DNA from: Ochotona curzoniae
Taxonomy: Eukaryota; Chordata; Mammalia; Lagomorpha; Ochotonidae
Length of the DNA: 64,000 bases
Direction of reading: 5' to 3'
Assembly: GCF_017591425.1 (NCBI RefSeq)
Contig: NW_024465369.1
Span: 23,559,501 to 23,623,500 of the forward strand
Both the position numbers and the translations under genes were made by a program. The notes beneath the pieces are model-generated. The model did not search any database. It was not told the DNA's origin and saw nothing but the letters and a program-made list of their open reading frames with translations. Numbering within the stretch: position 1 is the stretch's first letter; each line of letters begins with the position of its first letter. Positions 34,279 to 45,300 of this stretch are shown here, in pieces.

Positions 34279-34807
34279 CAGGTGCATGTCATGCCAGGGC
34301 CTAATGGCAGGCCTTGGCGTGAAAGGTGTACTTGTGAGCGGCACGGTCCGGTAACAGCCATGTGACTAGAGAAGATGTAGTCTTCTCATTCAGGCTAGAG
34401 ATGAACAATGCTTAATCTACAGTAATTAAATGTGAAACTTGTTTTTGTTAGAAAACATTAAATCCAAATTCATTAAGTATGGCTTTTAACAGATAATTGC
34501 ATGCTGCCAAACTTCAATGAAAGATAATAAAGGGATAGCAAGAATAAAAATCTGAGAGGCAAAATATTTTCTAGCCAGTTAGCAACACAGGATCACTGAA
34601 GTAGAATAAGATTTAGAGAAAAAGATATACATATTATTCAGGGGCAATGGCAATAATTTAACAATATATAGCCTGAATTTGGAGGTAAAGATGAAACATT
34701 TTGAAACCATCCTTTGAAACAATCAGTGCCCCTAACCAAATTGGCTAGCAGGTCCAATTAGCTTGTAGGATTATAAATGGTTTTACTTCATCTTTAAACA
34801 AATAGGT

Positions 34808-35125
34808 CTTGGTGCTGGCACTGTGGCTTAATGTGTTAAGATTCTGTCTGCAGTGCTAGTATCCCATGTGGGCTCTGGTTGGAGTCCCAGCTGCTCCCCT
34901 TCCCAGCCAGCTCTCTGCTTATGGCCTGGGAAAGCAGCAAAAAATGGCTGAAGTGTTTGAGCATCCAGGTCCATGTGGGAAATGTGGAGGAACCTCCTGG
35001 TTCCTGGCTTCAGCTCAGTTTAGCTCTGGCAATGGCAGCCATTTGGAGAGTGAGCCAGCAGACACAAGATTAATCTCTGTCTCCTTTTCTCCATAACCCT
35101 GCCTTTCAAACAAAAATGAAATTAA
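34808..35125 (+). mobile_element. C-SINE
   Basis: CTTGGTGCTGGCACTGTGGC, TAGTATCCCATGTGGGCTC, GGTTGGAGTCCCAGC (B box), GCCTGGGAAAGCAGC, CTGGTTCCTGGCTTCAGC and a CTGCCTTTCAAAC tail running into A-runs. Confidence 0.92.
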
Positions 35126-38096
35126 AAAAAAAAACTTAAAAAAAAAATAGATCTTATTCCATCTGAAAGTGCCTTTATAGATTTGGAATTGTAAAACCAT
35201 TCTTGTTAGTTAAAAAACAAAAAAGTTGATCTTCCATATTGGTTGCTTGATTGATACGGGACTTAACAAGGCTGAAGATTTCTATAGCACGAAAAGAAAG
35301 CAAGGAAGACAAGTGGGCCCGAGCCAGCCAGGAAGAAAGCCGATCTTCCCAGTGGAGGTTAGGGCTGTTTGTGTCCTGCGTCGGCTTCCACGCCAGTTCT
35401 AGATATTCCATATATGGCAACCCATCCTCCATTCCTCACACTCAGCCCATGGACCTAATATAAAATCTCTTGTTCAATGCCAAGGGATCCTAATCAAAAG
35501 ATTTGCGAAGTAGTTTATTCAGCAGAAAAAGATCTTAAAAGTTTAAACTCTTAGCGATGAATTATAAAATTTGGAGAATACAAATCTTAGCATCAATGAT
35601 CGCAAAAACTATCTCCACTGCAAGTTTCCACTATACTGCACATGGTGAATGAAGAATAAAAGACTAGGTCACCTACTCTTGCTGACAAATACATTTAATT
35701 ACCAGTCTCTGTTTGCAGTGAGGATTCACCAGCTTGGAATTGATGTACTACTCCTTTCCTTTCAACAGCTCTACCAAAAGTACAGATGCTCATTAAGCAG
35801 GCAGACACTAAATTGGAAAAGTTTCCCTTGAGACTGGGTTAGAATTTCCAGGCAAGAATAAAAATAAGCTCTCCTTCCTGATCCTCGGATCTGTGAACGA
35901 GACCAAGCTTCCAGTTTCTGAGACTCAAACATTACAATCATCTTTGAGTCATCTCCTCCTCTGACCCACCCTGCACTCCACATTCCATGAAGGGCAAAGC
36001 AGGAGGAATTTCTACCATTTATCTTCTCAGGAAGTACATATTCCCCCCACCACCACTCAGCCCAAAGTCAACAGCAGACAGGGCGGGCAGTCACACCAGT
36101 CCTGCAGCAGGGCTGGGCTTGCGCTAGCCAGCACATCCTGAACACTCATCCAAATGCTGAAATCTGCCTGATACCCTAGTCATGCGCAATCTCTCTGTGT
36201 TTTGGGCAGCACTGCCCACCTCTCACATTCTGATTCACTTTATGTGTGGAGCTCATTTTCCATACAAGACAAAAGCCTTCTTGAAGGCAGAAAATGATTC
36301 TGATTTAGTGAAGCATCTAGCAAAATCTCTAGAACAATACTTACCTAGTAAGTGTTAAAAATAGATTAAAAGGGGTTTCACATTTTAGTTTTTCCCCAAA
36401 GTGGCTTTTTGGTATGTTTAATCAAAGTTATACTTACATTATAGTGCTCCTAAATGCCCATTATTTTCTACAGCACTGTTAGGATATATGTCAGTGATGC
36501 CTAAAAGACATTTCATGATATGTATGCACACAACCTCTCCAGCACCAAGCAAATGACATTACATATGTTCTCTATGCTGTGTAATTTTGGGGAATTATAT
36601 CAGAAAGTTACTGAAGAACTGAGTTTCATGCAACCGGTTATGCTAATGTGACTACTGTTAGCTGTCAGGAAACATGGGTGGCTCTAGTTTCCTCACTCGG
36701 ACCTTTTGATTCTGTTGGCTTCTGAAGTGAACTTTAAAAGTTTTTTTTTCAACAAAATCTTATCAACTCTATTGTGGATAAATCTTTGTTTTAGAGTTCC
36801 TGAAGACATGCATCATTGTAACATGTGGCAAGTGGAGCACCACGGATGCTTATGAGAGAAGGAGGAGGAGAGAGGTTATGAACTTCACCCAGACCATCCT
36901 GGGAAGGAGGAAGCTCAGTGGCACAGAAGAGACAGACTGTCTGAGCTGGACTTCCGGCTCCGTCATGACCAGCCATGTTGAGAAATCGCTCCCAAGTGCA
37001 TCTTCAATAGGGGGATAATATTACACATAAAACTGTTCTAAGGATTACATGATAAAACACTTGGTATTGTGGCTGGCACACAGCAAACATTAGAGGCAAT
37101 GTCAGCTGCTAGCATAGATGCTACACTGCACAGGATTTTTCCACATAAAGCTGTTCTGAATGGAAGAAAAGAAGATGAAAGAGAGGTTGTAAATTTCTGA
37201 AATTCATGGTAATTTAATAAGGAAATTCTAAGGAAAACCAAGCCCAACTGCCAAATGAAGATCCTAGAGGCCATTGTTTCTGATAGGCTACCTTCATCTC
37301 CATGAACAGTAAAACATGTCCAACCTGCTGCTACAGAAACCGACAGCGCACATTAAAGGAGCAAGGAATGGACACAGAATCAACAGCATCTGCACTCACA
37401 AAAAAGGAGATTTAAAAGAAAAAAAGTCCTATAGTTTTGATTATTATTTTCAGCCCTGACTTTCCAATTAACTTCTGTGACGGCTAATACTGAAAATGAC
37501 TTGCCAACAGCGTATGCACTGTTGGGTTATGACAGAGCAGAATGAATTGTGATCACGCCTAGGAATAACAAAAACATCCCAAGGAAAAAGGTCACTGACA
37601 AGAAGGAAGGTTGGCTAAATACTGAAATATGCATGCTTACCAGCAGACTTTACATAGGGTAGAAATTAGAAAATAGGCATTGCCGAGACGTTTCGGCCAA
37701 AGTGTCAAAGGCATGCAGACCGTGGGTGACAGTCATCATTAATGTCGGAGCATCCCGCCTCCCACGCTGACAATGGAAGCCCCTGTGCTGCAGTGTTTCT
37801 CCTTCTGCTACAGCACACATCTGAGTCACCGGCTCTCAGAAAGGAGTCCAGTCTCCAGTGAAGAATGGTGCATGTTCTGGGACTCATTTCCAGGGAAGTT
37901 CTGCTCTGATGATGGATTCAGCAACTCTCAGAAAGGGATTGAATTTAAAATATTATGATTTTTGAAAATTGCCCACCCACAAAAAGAAAAAAAAAGATTT
38001 AAGCAACTGACATTTGTAATGGTAAAACTGGAGAAACCTGAGGTGTATGCGACCCAGTTCTCTACTAGAAAGTGGGTAATTCATTCATGGGCATTT
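35126..38096. other. Mostly unique intronic sequence
   Basis: C-SINE free. A MIR-like end lies at 36990-37100. The rest shows no gene; short ORFs are unrecognised. Confidence 0.55.
36990..37100 (+). repeat. MIR-like relic
   Basis: GGGGGATAATATTACACATA, TTCTAAGGATTACATGATAA and TGTGGCTGGCACACAGCAAAC resemble the 3' half of a MIR. Confidence 0.55.
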
Positions 38097-38098
38097 TT

Positions 38099-38147
38099 GC
38101 GTGCGTGTGTGTGTGCGCGCGCGCAGGCATGTGCGTACACACACACA
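38099..38147 (+). repeat. Alternating purine-pyrimidine (GT/GC/AC) tract
   Basis: Strict alternation at 38099-38125, including GTGTGTGTGCGCGCGCGC, then after a two-base break again at 38127-38147 (GCATGTGCGTACACACACACA minus the last base). Confidence 0.93.
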
Positions 38148-38371
38148 GTTTACTTTGTGAAATTCTGGGGTTTCCAAGTCTTCAGATTATACTTTTGTAT
38201 GTCAAAGGGTACTTCTCAAAGTTCCTAGAGAAACATAATTTAAAGATGAATTTATTTTGGTATAATGGTTTTTGAAATCCAAGCAATGTCTTATGACAAA
38301 CTTTTCATTAATGTTAGGGAGACACTCCCATGCACAGACCTCTAATATTTTGGCACTAAATAAATATCTTT

Positions 38372-38482
38372 TTTGTAAGACTTTATATATTTATTTGAAA
38401 AGAAGAGAGAGAGAATGAGAACAGAGAGATGGGAGGAGGTGGGGAATTTCCAGCAACTGATTCACTCCCTGAAAGGCCAAAT
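38372..38482 (-). mobile_element. C-SINE fragment (3' end only)
   Basis: GACTTTATATATTTATTTG, (GA)n and CAACTGATTCACTCCCTG are the tail and 3' body of a minus-strand C-SINE. The promoter half is absent. Confidence 0.78.
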
Positions 38483-38514
38483 AAATTTATTTTCATTCCA
38501 GTTTTTCACCTTTT

Positions 38515-38826
38515 TTTCCTTTAAAGATTTATTCACACAGATTTACAGAAAGGGAGACAGAGAGAAAGATCTTCCCTCTGTTGGTTCATTACCCAAGTGG
38601 CCAGAATGGCTGGGAGCTGAGCCAATCTGAAGCTGGGAACTTCTGAGGCTCCCAAGTGGGTGCAGGGTCCCTAGGCTTTGGGCCATCCTCAACTGCTTTC
38701 CCAGGCTACAAGCAGGAAGCTGAAAGGGAAGCAGGGCAGCTGGGATATGAACTGGTTCTCAGATGGGATCCCTGCGCATGCCAGGTGTGGACTTCAGCCA
38801 CTAGGCCTGAGCCAGGCCCTTTCACA
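38515..38826 (-). mobile_element. C-SINE
   Basis: Complete in minus orientation, from TTTAAAGATTTATTCACAC through GATCTTCCCTCTGTTGG, GGCTTTGGGCCATCCTC, ACTGGTTCTCAGATGGGATC to CTGAGCCAGGCCC. Confidence 0.93.
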
Positions 38827-38904
38827 AACTTTTTAAATAACTTTATATACTATACATAAAGTACCTGCAAACTGTGATTTATTTTTACTTTCTAAAAAAA
38901 TTGT

Positions 38905-39165
38905 TTTGTTTCTAAAATTTTATTTATTTGACAGGCAGAGACAAAGGGATAGAAGGAGAGACTCATGGAGAGACAGACATTCAGACAGATCAGTTTTCCA
39001 TCCACTGCTTCACTTCCCAACAGTCAGGCCTTGACCAGAAAAGGTCTAAAGATTGGCAGGGACCCAATCACCTGAGTCATTATTTGCTACCTCCCAGGAT
39101 ATGTGTCCATAGCTGGCTAGATGAAAACCACACTGGCCAGGACTGGAAGTGACACTCTGATAGAA
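38905..39165 (-). mobile_element. C-SINE, older type
   Basis: AAAATTTTATTTATTTGACAG, CTCATGGAGAGACAGAC, CTTCACTTCCCAACAGTC, ATTTGCTACCTCCCAGG and TGGCTAGATGAAAACC follow the older C-SINE order. The promoter half is diverged. Confidence 0.8.
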
Positions 39166-39399
39166 GACTGTAGCAACATTTTAAAGTCACTCTGCCAGAC
39201 AGCTTCCCCCATAGCATGTCTTTCAAGATTCCTCCACATTAGGAAAGGATATAGCGCAACTAACATGAACAAGAAAATTATTCTGTTTATGGCTTTCCCA
39301 AGAGATGAATGGAAAGATGAATGGTCACATGGACTGTGAATCCCAAACTCAACTCTGCTCTGACATCCACTTGTTGGGGTATTGGGGGAAATCACACAA

Positions 39400-39625
39400 G
39401 ACTGGGCTGTACAACCCAATGGATTAAGCCTCTGGGACGGTTTACATCCCGAGTGCTTGTATTCCTGTCCTGCCTTTTTCTGTTTCCACTTCAGCTTCTT
39501 GCTGGTGCTCCTGGGAGGCAGCTCAAGTCCTCGAGTCCCTGTCACCCAAGAGGGAGACCAGGATGGAGCGTGAGGCTCCTAAATTCAGTTTGGTCCATCC
39601 TTGGTTGTTGCAGACCAAGGAAAAT
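39400..39625 (+). mobile_element. C-SINE, diverged
   Basis: CTGTACAACCCAATGGATTAAG, CTTCAGCTTCTTGCTGG, CTCCTGGGAGGCAGCTCAAG and GTCCATCCTTGGTTGTTGCAG match the older C-SINE body; the tail is missing. Confidence 0.75.
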
Positions 39626-39629
39626 AAGC

Positions 39630-42480
39630 CTTTTTTTCCCCTCCCCAAATTCATTTAATGTTAAACCCTTCAAACTCTCAGAAACTTACTGGAATATCGT
39701 CTATGAGGATTGTGTTAAACTGTAGCTAATGACTCAACATTTGGATTCAATAGATTGGAATTCCTAGTGTTTTTTTTTTTTCAGGATGAGACAAAGTCTG
39801 GAAACTTCATATCTTAGATCACACTCTTCGGCAAAATGATCAACCTCCTTGTTCTAGGCCTCTTTGTGTTATTTATTACATGTCACCCTATTTTTTGCTG
39901 GCAACAGGAGGAATTTAACGTTCCAGAGACCACTGTTACTTCTCTTTTGTGCTCTAAGAATCCTCAACATCAGTTTGGAAAGAAGCTTTGGAAAGAATAA
40001 AAATTAACTGCTTTATACAACAAAAACATATGGAACTTAAAGCTTATTACTTACAAACTAAAATTTCTAAACTGACAAAAATCATAATAGTAATACTTAG
40101 AAAAAAAATGTCGTTTTCTGTGATCAGCTATGGAAAACTCATCATCCTAATGCAACTGCACATTTTGAGAAGATTTAAACATTTTTTTTCCAGTCAACAA
40201 CACTTTTTTTTTTAAAGGGACACCAAGAAAGAGTTATTGTTTTCCAATATTCCACATATTTCCATTAGTTTTTTTTTCTTCTGGTCCTTTGAAGAAATCT
40301 GAGAATTCAAAATTCACTAGTTTTTAGTTCCTTTAAAAAGGCACTTTTAAAAACCTAAATATTCAAAAGGCTATGATGCAAATTTAAATGTCCAATGGCT
40401 CAAACACTGTCACTTGTTGTTCCTTATGACCTTACAAAGCAATGACCTCAAAAGTACGCCTGATCACTTTGGAGGGAAAACAAAAACAAAAACAAAAACA
40501 GATGGCCTTTAAATTCAGGTTAGGAAGAGCACCAGTCGGCAAGCGGGCTACTTTAAAAACCTTACAATGTTAGATTTCCAGGGCTAGATGAAGATAGACA
40601 GAGAAATAATTAACCATTTCAAGCTATCTCGTTTCCTCTTTGTTGCCCTGATCCCTATAACAACCAAAAGACCTTAACAATATTCGTTCAAAAAACAGCG
40701 TTCTGCAAACAAAAGTAAGCAACAAAATAAGATCTGTGATGATAAACTAACAGGTTTCAGGAAAGCATTCTGGGTTACTGGGCCTTCTTTGTGTAAAGCA
40801 TAAATAACTACAGGGCCACATCTGAGAAACAAGGAAGAGGCCAAAGTTCAGGGTCCAAGAGGAAATTCCCAAGAGTCAATGTCTCTTCTATACTCCCAGT
40901 CACTGAGTTGAGAGGTGGGATGCTAAGGTCACTTTTAATCATGCCCTTCCCATGTGCGAGATACCCCCGCGCATCTCTAGTGTCCTCTCCCATTGCCAAA
41001 CCTATCACACCCCCGGACAGGTCCACATCCTCTCAACTATCCATGTCTCCTGCTTCTCCCAGCCCACTCTGCCACTCTGCCAGAATTACCATCTGAGAGC
41101 AAGAAAAGATCAATTTTATCAATTTCTCTCTTCTTCCACTCCAATGGCTCCTCTGTACCTAAAGGACAAATTCAAAAAACCAAAAAAAAAAAAAAAAAAA
41201 AAAAAACACAACTTGTGCTTCTAGTTCCAGGTGCTAAAAATATGCTCTAACCTGCAGCTCCTGTTTCAGTTGTCTCTGTACCCACAGCATCTAACCTAAT
41301 CACCAGGAGACCAGGTCCGCCACTGCTGGCTGCCAGGGATGCAACAAGAAGTCTTGGGGTCTGCGTTTTTAACCATCCAAGCATTCTCACACCTCTGAAC
41401 TACTCAAGAAATCTTCCTCCTAGTCCTTCCATCCTGAGGACATCCTTGGCATCTCCTCCAAGAAAGCTTAAGGCAACCTGGCTTCCCACAGAAGGCGTCA
41501 TTGACAATCACTGTGACTTCATTCTGTCTTAAAACTAAGCTTGGTAGTTAATGTCTACCTACATTGACTTGTAGCACTTCTCTGCTTCAGCTCTCAAAGA
41601 ATGGGGAAAATTTGTAGAGGATAAAAAACAAAGATAGGAAATAAATCAGCATTGGCTATTACTACCAGGAAACTGAATATATTGCATACTTTTAACTTGT
41701 GATAAGCTCTCATATAATAAGCTAGATTTAACTTTTGCTTTGTTTTACTGCTTTTGAAATAAATCAGAAATCCACAGATGAAGTTGGAAGCGAACACACC
41801 AAGAATCAGTTTAGCAAGGAGAGAAAAGCTTAGGAAGTGAGAGGCAGTGGAACATTCTCTCGTGCTCTAATATCAGAAACCGTTCCTCCTTTCAAACAAG
41901 TTGTTGCTGTACTGCACTAGGTAGAATTTTTTTCTTTTTTTGACTTGACTTTAACACTATAATCCCCTTGAATCTACTCAGCCTTGGCCAACAGAGATTT
42001 GTACACTTCTGTTCCCACTGCAAACTGGGAAGAGCTGTGCACCAAACCTTACACAGAGACAACTATTTGTAAATCTGCAAGAGAGTGTGTGGACAGCACA
42101 GAGTGAGTTTACATGCTGTAATAGTTACGATGACAAGGAATGCATTGGGTGGGCCGCGGGAGGCTTAAACTACTATTTCGCAAGGACCAACCAAAGGCCC
42201 CAAGGGAGAAGAGGCTGGAAAGTATGTTAACATAACCCAATTCCCTGGCTTTCCCGGCTTGCAAAATCAAAATCCAGTGGGTTGCTTTTATTTCCCTCTT
42301 ACTTTTCAACACAAGAATAAATATAATTCAGGCTTTTTCAGGTACTTAGGATTTTGAGGAGCAAAGGAGCTTGGGGAGAGGGATTGACATCAGTCATTGA
42401 CAACTGCATCCTAGGGTGTGGACCAGTGTTTTACTTGGACGGTACTACTTGGTGTAATCCTGATCACAATCCTATGTACA
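39630..42480. other. Mostly unique intronic sequence
   Basis: No gene. A25 lies at 41182-41206, preceded by CCACTCCAATGGCTCCTC and CTAAAGGACAAATTC, possibly a relic of the L2 3' region on the opposite strand. I see no source coding sequence before the A-run, so a processed pseudogene is not supported. Confidence 0.5.
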
Positions 42481-42482
42481 GT

Positions 42483-42606
42483 CAGAGAGGTCTTGAACAA
42501 GTTCATGGAAAATAGATACTACCAAATAACTAGCCATGTGTTTTAAAATATTTTTGCATCAAAATAAAGTTGTCTTTGAATTTTATTTTTCAAGGCACTT
42601 TTGGAA
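42483..42606. mobile_element. Palindromic mariner-like short element
   Basis: GAGGTCTTGAACAAGTTCATGG opens it. ATTTTTGCATCAAAATAAAG and TTTTCAAGGCACTTTTGG form the other arm. Confidence 0.6.
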
Positions 42607-43197
42607 CTAGGCAACATGTGGGCCATCTGATAGGCTTTTTGCCTTGCACAGAGGTGGATAACCGCAATTTCAGAAACTAGCAGCCCTGTCTCTGTAGGTC
42701 TTGTAGATGAGAAACCTGTGAATATTATCTATCAGCTGTTTACACTGACTTGCTACTTAATGTCATAGGCACTTGAGGACAGACCTGGATGGAATAAAAT
42801 GCTGAAGGGGACGGGTAAGACCTACAGGAAAAGGGCACAGTGGTTTCCGGGGTTTAAGCATGAAGGCGGCAGAGAACTTGGACTTAACCTCAGAGAACTG
42901 AGGAAAGAAATGGGCAAGAGGAGCTTAAGGCAAGGCAGCAGCAGGAGCCATCAGCTTGCCCTTGACCCTGCTACAGGAACAAGGACAGAAGCATCCAGTT
43001 CTGACACAGAAAAACAAGAAAGACCAAAGCATCATTTATGAGACTTGGTGAGCAAGGGGACAACAGGAAGTAGACAGTAACTGCTCATGGTTTCAAGTTT
43101 CAGAGACCAAGTCTCAAAATGCGATAGTTTGGACAGAAAGTGGATAATACTGATTTTGTGGTACAAATATTCAAGTGTGAAGTGTAGGAAATTAGCA

Positions 43198-43492
43198 AGA
43201 ATGGATATGCCCAATGCTGTGTTCCACCTATAATGCCAAAATTCCACATGGACACCTGTTCAAGTCCAAGCAGCTTCACTTCTGATCCAGCTCCCTGCTT
43301 TTGGCCTGAGAAAGCAAGAGAAGATGGCTTAAGTCTGTGGTCCCCTGTATCTACAGGAGACCTAGACAGAGCTCCTGGCATCTGGCTTGGCTTAGCCCAT
43401 CCCCAGCTGCGGCAACCATTTGGGGAGTGAACCAGGGGTAGAAGAATCTCCCTCCCACCCCACCTTTGAAATGAAGAAATCTTTAAAAGAAA
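43198..43492 (+). mobile_element. C-SINE
   Basis: GCCCAATGCTGTGTTCCACC, B-box-like GTTCAAGTCC (near 43259), CTTCTGATCCAGCTCCCTGC, TTGGGGAGTGAACCAGGGG and an AAATCTTTAAAAGAAAG tail. Confidence 0.88.
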
Positions 43493-43927
43493 GAAAGAAC
43501 ACTGGCAAGAAAGGAGGCTGTAGCTATAAGAGGACTGGACTAGGATGATCCAGACAGGAAAATGGGAAACTGAAACAGTCAAGAGGCTGGGAGGAGAGAC
43601 ATACAACAGTAAAACACAAAAACTGGAGTTCTGTCTGAGGAGCTGAAGGTAAAATGTAGTTAGAGGCATACGAAAGTGGGGAAGCAATGACAGCATCTGA
43701 TTGATTTGTCTAGAAAGTTTACCTGAAAAGTATTTATCAGGCAATTACCCCTTGCTAAATAAACAGAGTCTAGGGAAGTTGTTGGCTTATTATTTTTTTT
43801 TTTTTGAGAAGACAATTAAGAATATCATAAGGTCAAAGGTAACTGGTTTGTCCTTTCTGTTATCCAGATGATTCCATTTCATTTTCTCAACTTGCTTTGT
43901 AATTGCAACAACACATTCTTTTTTCTT

Positions 43928-44225
43928 GGGGGGGGGGGGTGCTGGTGAAAGCTTTATTTCGAAGGTAGAGTTACACAGAGGGAAGGAGAAAAAAAAAATG
44001 GCCACAATAGCCACAGCTGTGCTGGTTCAAAGTTAGAAGTGAGTAGTTTTTCTGGGTCTCCACGATGATGTAAAAGCACAAGCATTTGGTCATATTTCAC
44101 TGCTTTCGCAGGTGAACTAGCAGGGAGCTGGGTTGAAAGAGGAATAGCTAGGACTTTAACCAGTGCCCATATAGGATGCTGCACTGCAGGTGGTGACTAC
44201 CTAGTCCATGCTATAGTGCCGACTC
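43928..44225 (-). mobile_element. C-SINE with a G12 run at its tail
   Basis: G12 at 43928-43939 precedes GAAAGCTTTATTTCGAAGG. GGTCTCCACGATGATG, TTTCACTGCTTTCGCAGG, AACCAGTGCCCATATAGGATG and a terminal TATAGTGCCG follow on the minus strand. Confidence 0.86.
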
Positions 44226-44384
44226 TGACACACTCTTCTTGAGTAAATACCCTTCTAAAATAAGCAGCCAAACTGCAGCAGTCTGAAGAAGTTCTGAGGC
44301 CCCATGGTTTCCATACATGCCTCAAAATGTTTAAGCTGTATAACCTGAATGTGGTTCTTCCACTAAATGCTCCTAGAAAGTACA

Positions 44385-44670
44385 GTCAAATAGCACAGCA
44401 GTTAAGACACTGCCTGGGACATGTGCTTCCCATACTTAGAAGGGCTTGGTTTGACTCCCAGCTCTGCTCTCATTTCAGCTGTCAGTGCACATTACATACA
44501 CCCTACAAGGCAATAGGTAACAATGCAGGCAAGATGAGTCCTGCCACCTACATGAGAGACTCCGACTGCATTCCTGGTTCCTAGCTTCAGCTAGCACTAG
44601 CTTCAGCTCTTATGGGCTCTTAGGAAGTGACGCAGCAGATGGGAGATGTCTCTCTGAAATAAAAAGTTAA
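44385..44670 (+). mobile_element. C-SINE, diverged
   Basis: ATAGCACAGCAGTTAAGACAC, B box GGTTTGACTCC (near 44449), CCTGCCACCTACATGAGAG and GTTCCTAGCTTCAGC. A duplicated CTAGCACTAGCTTCAGC patch lies near 44590. Confidence 0.82.
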
Positions 44671-45044
44671 ACTAAATGGTCCTAGAAAATGCATCTACTT
44701 TGAATCCACACTACCAATTCTTACCATTGTCACTACTCTGAGTTCTTATTGCTCATCTCCCTATTCTAGCCATCTAAAGGGACTGCCTTCCAGGCTGAGT
44801 CCCCTCTAAAACCTCCCAGCCTCTCCACCATGCTGATCTCTATACTTCTAGGGCCAAGAGTTTGTTTGGTCACCCAAGGCTGCTTTTAGTCTGTCAACTC
44901 GTTTAACATCACAACATCTTATTTTCTCACTGTTTCCTCTAACATCATAGTATCTCTATGTTTTAAGCCACACAGAGTTCTAACAACCACTTTTTGTCTC
45001 TCTTTAGTTTTTAAGATTTTCACATATGTACCTTCATTTTTCTT

Positions 45045-45300
45045 AAAAGATTTGTTTAAAAGAGTGTCACAGCAAGAGTGATAGTTAGAAACAAATATAT
45101 TGCAATTCTGATTCCTGAACTGTCTATAACAGCTGGAATTAGATGAGGCTGGAGCCAGGAATTCTATGCAGGTCTCCTATGGGGGACGAAAGAACCCAAG
45201 TACTCCGACCCTCATCTGCTGCCTCTCACATTAGCAGGAGAATGGATGGGCAGCATGGAGTACCAGAACCTCAGAAATGCTACATGACAAGGTGCACTCG
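45045..45300 (-). mobile_element. C-SINE, diverged
   Basis: AAAAGATTTGTTTAAAAGAG, AGGTCTCCTATGGGGGACG, CATCTGCTGCCTCTCACATTAG and CAGGAGAATGGATGG follow the older C-SINE order. It is the nearest SINE on the downstream side of exon 2. Confidence 0.78.

Noticed and set aside
41130..41206. Processed pseudogene suggested by A25
   Set aside because: No coding similarity precedes the A-run and no flanking duplication was found; an ancient LINE remnant or simple expansion is more likely.
43100..43744. 214-codon minus-strand open frame, the longest in the window
   Set aside because: Much of it is the antisense of the C-SINE at 43198-43492; the rest has no recognisable protein content.
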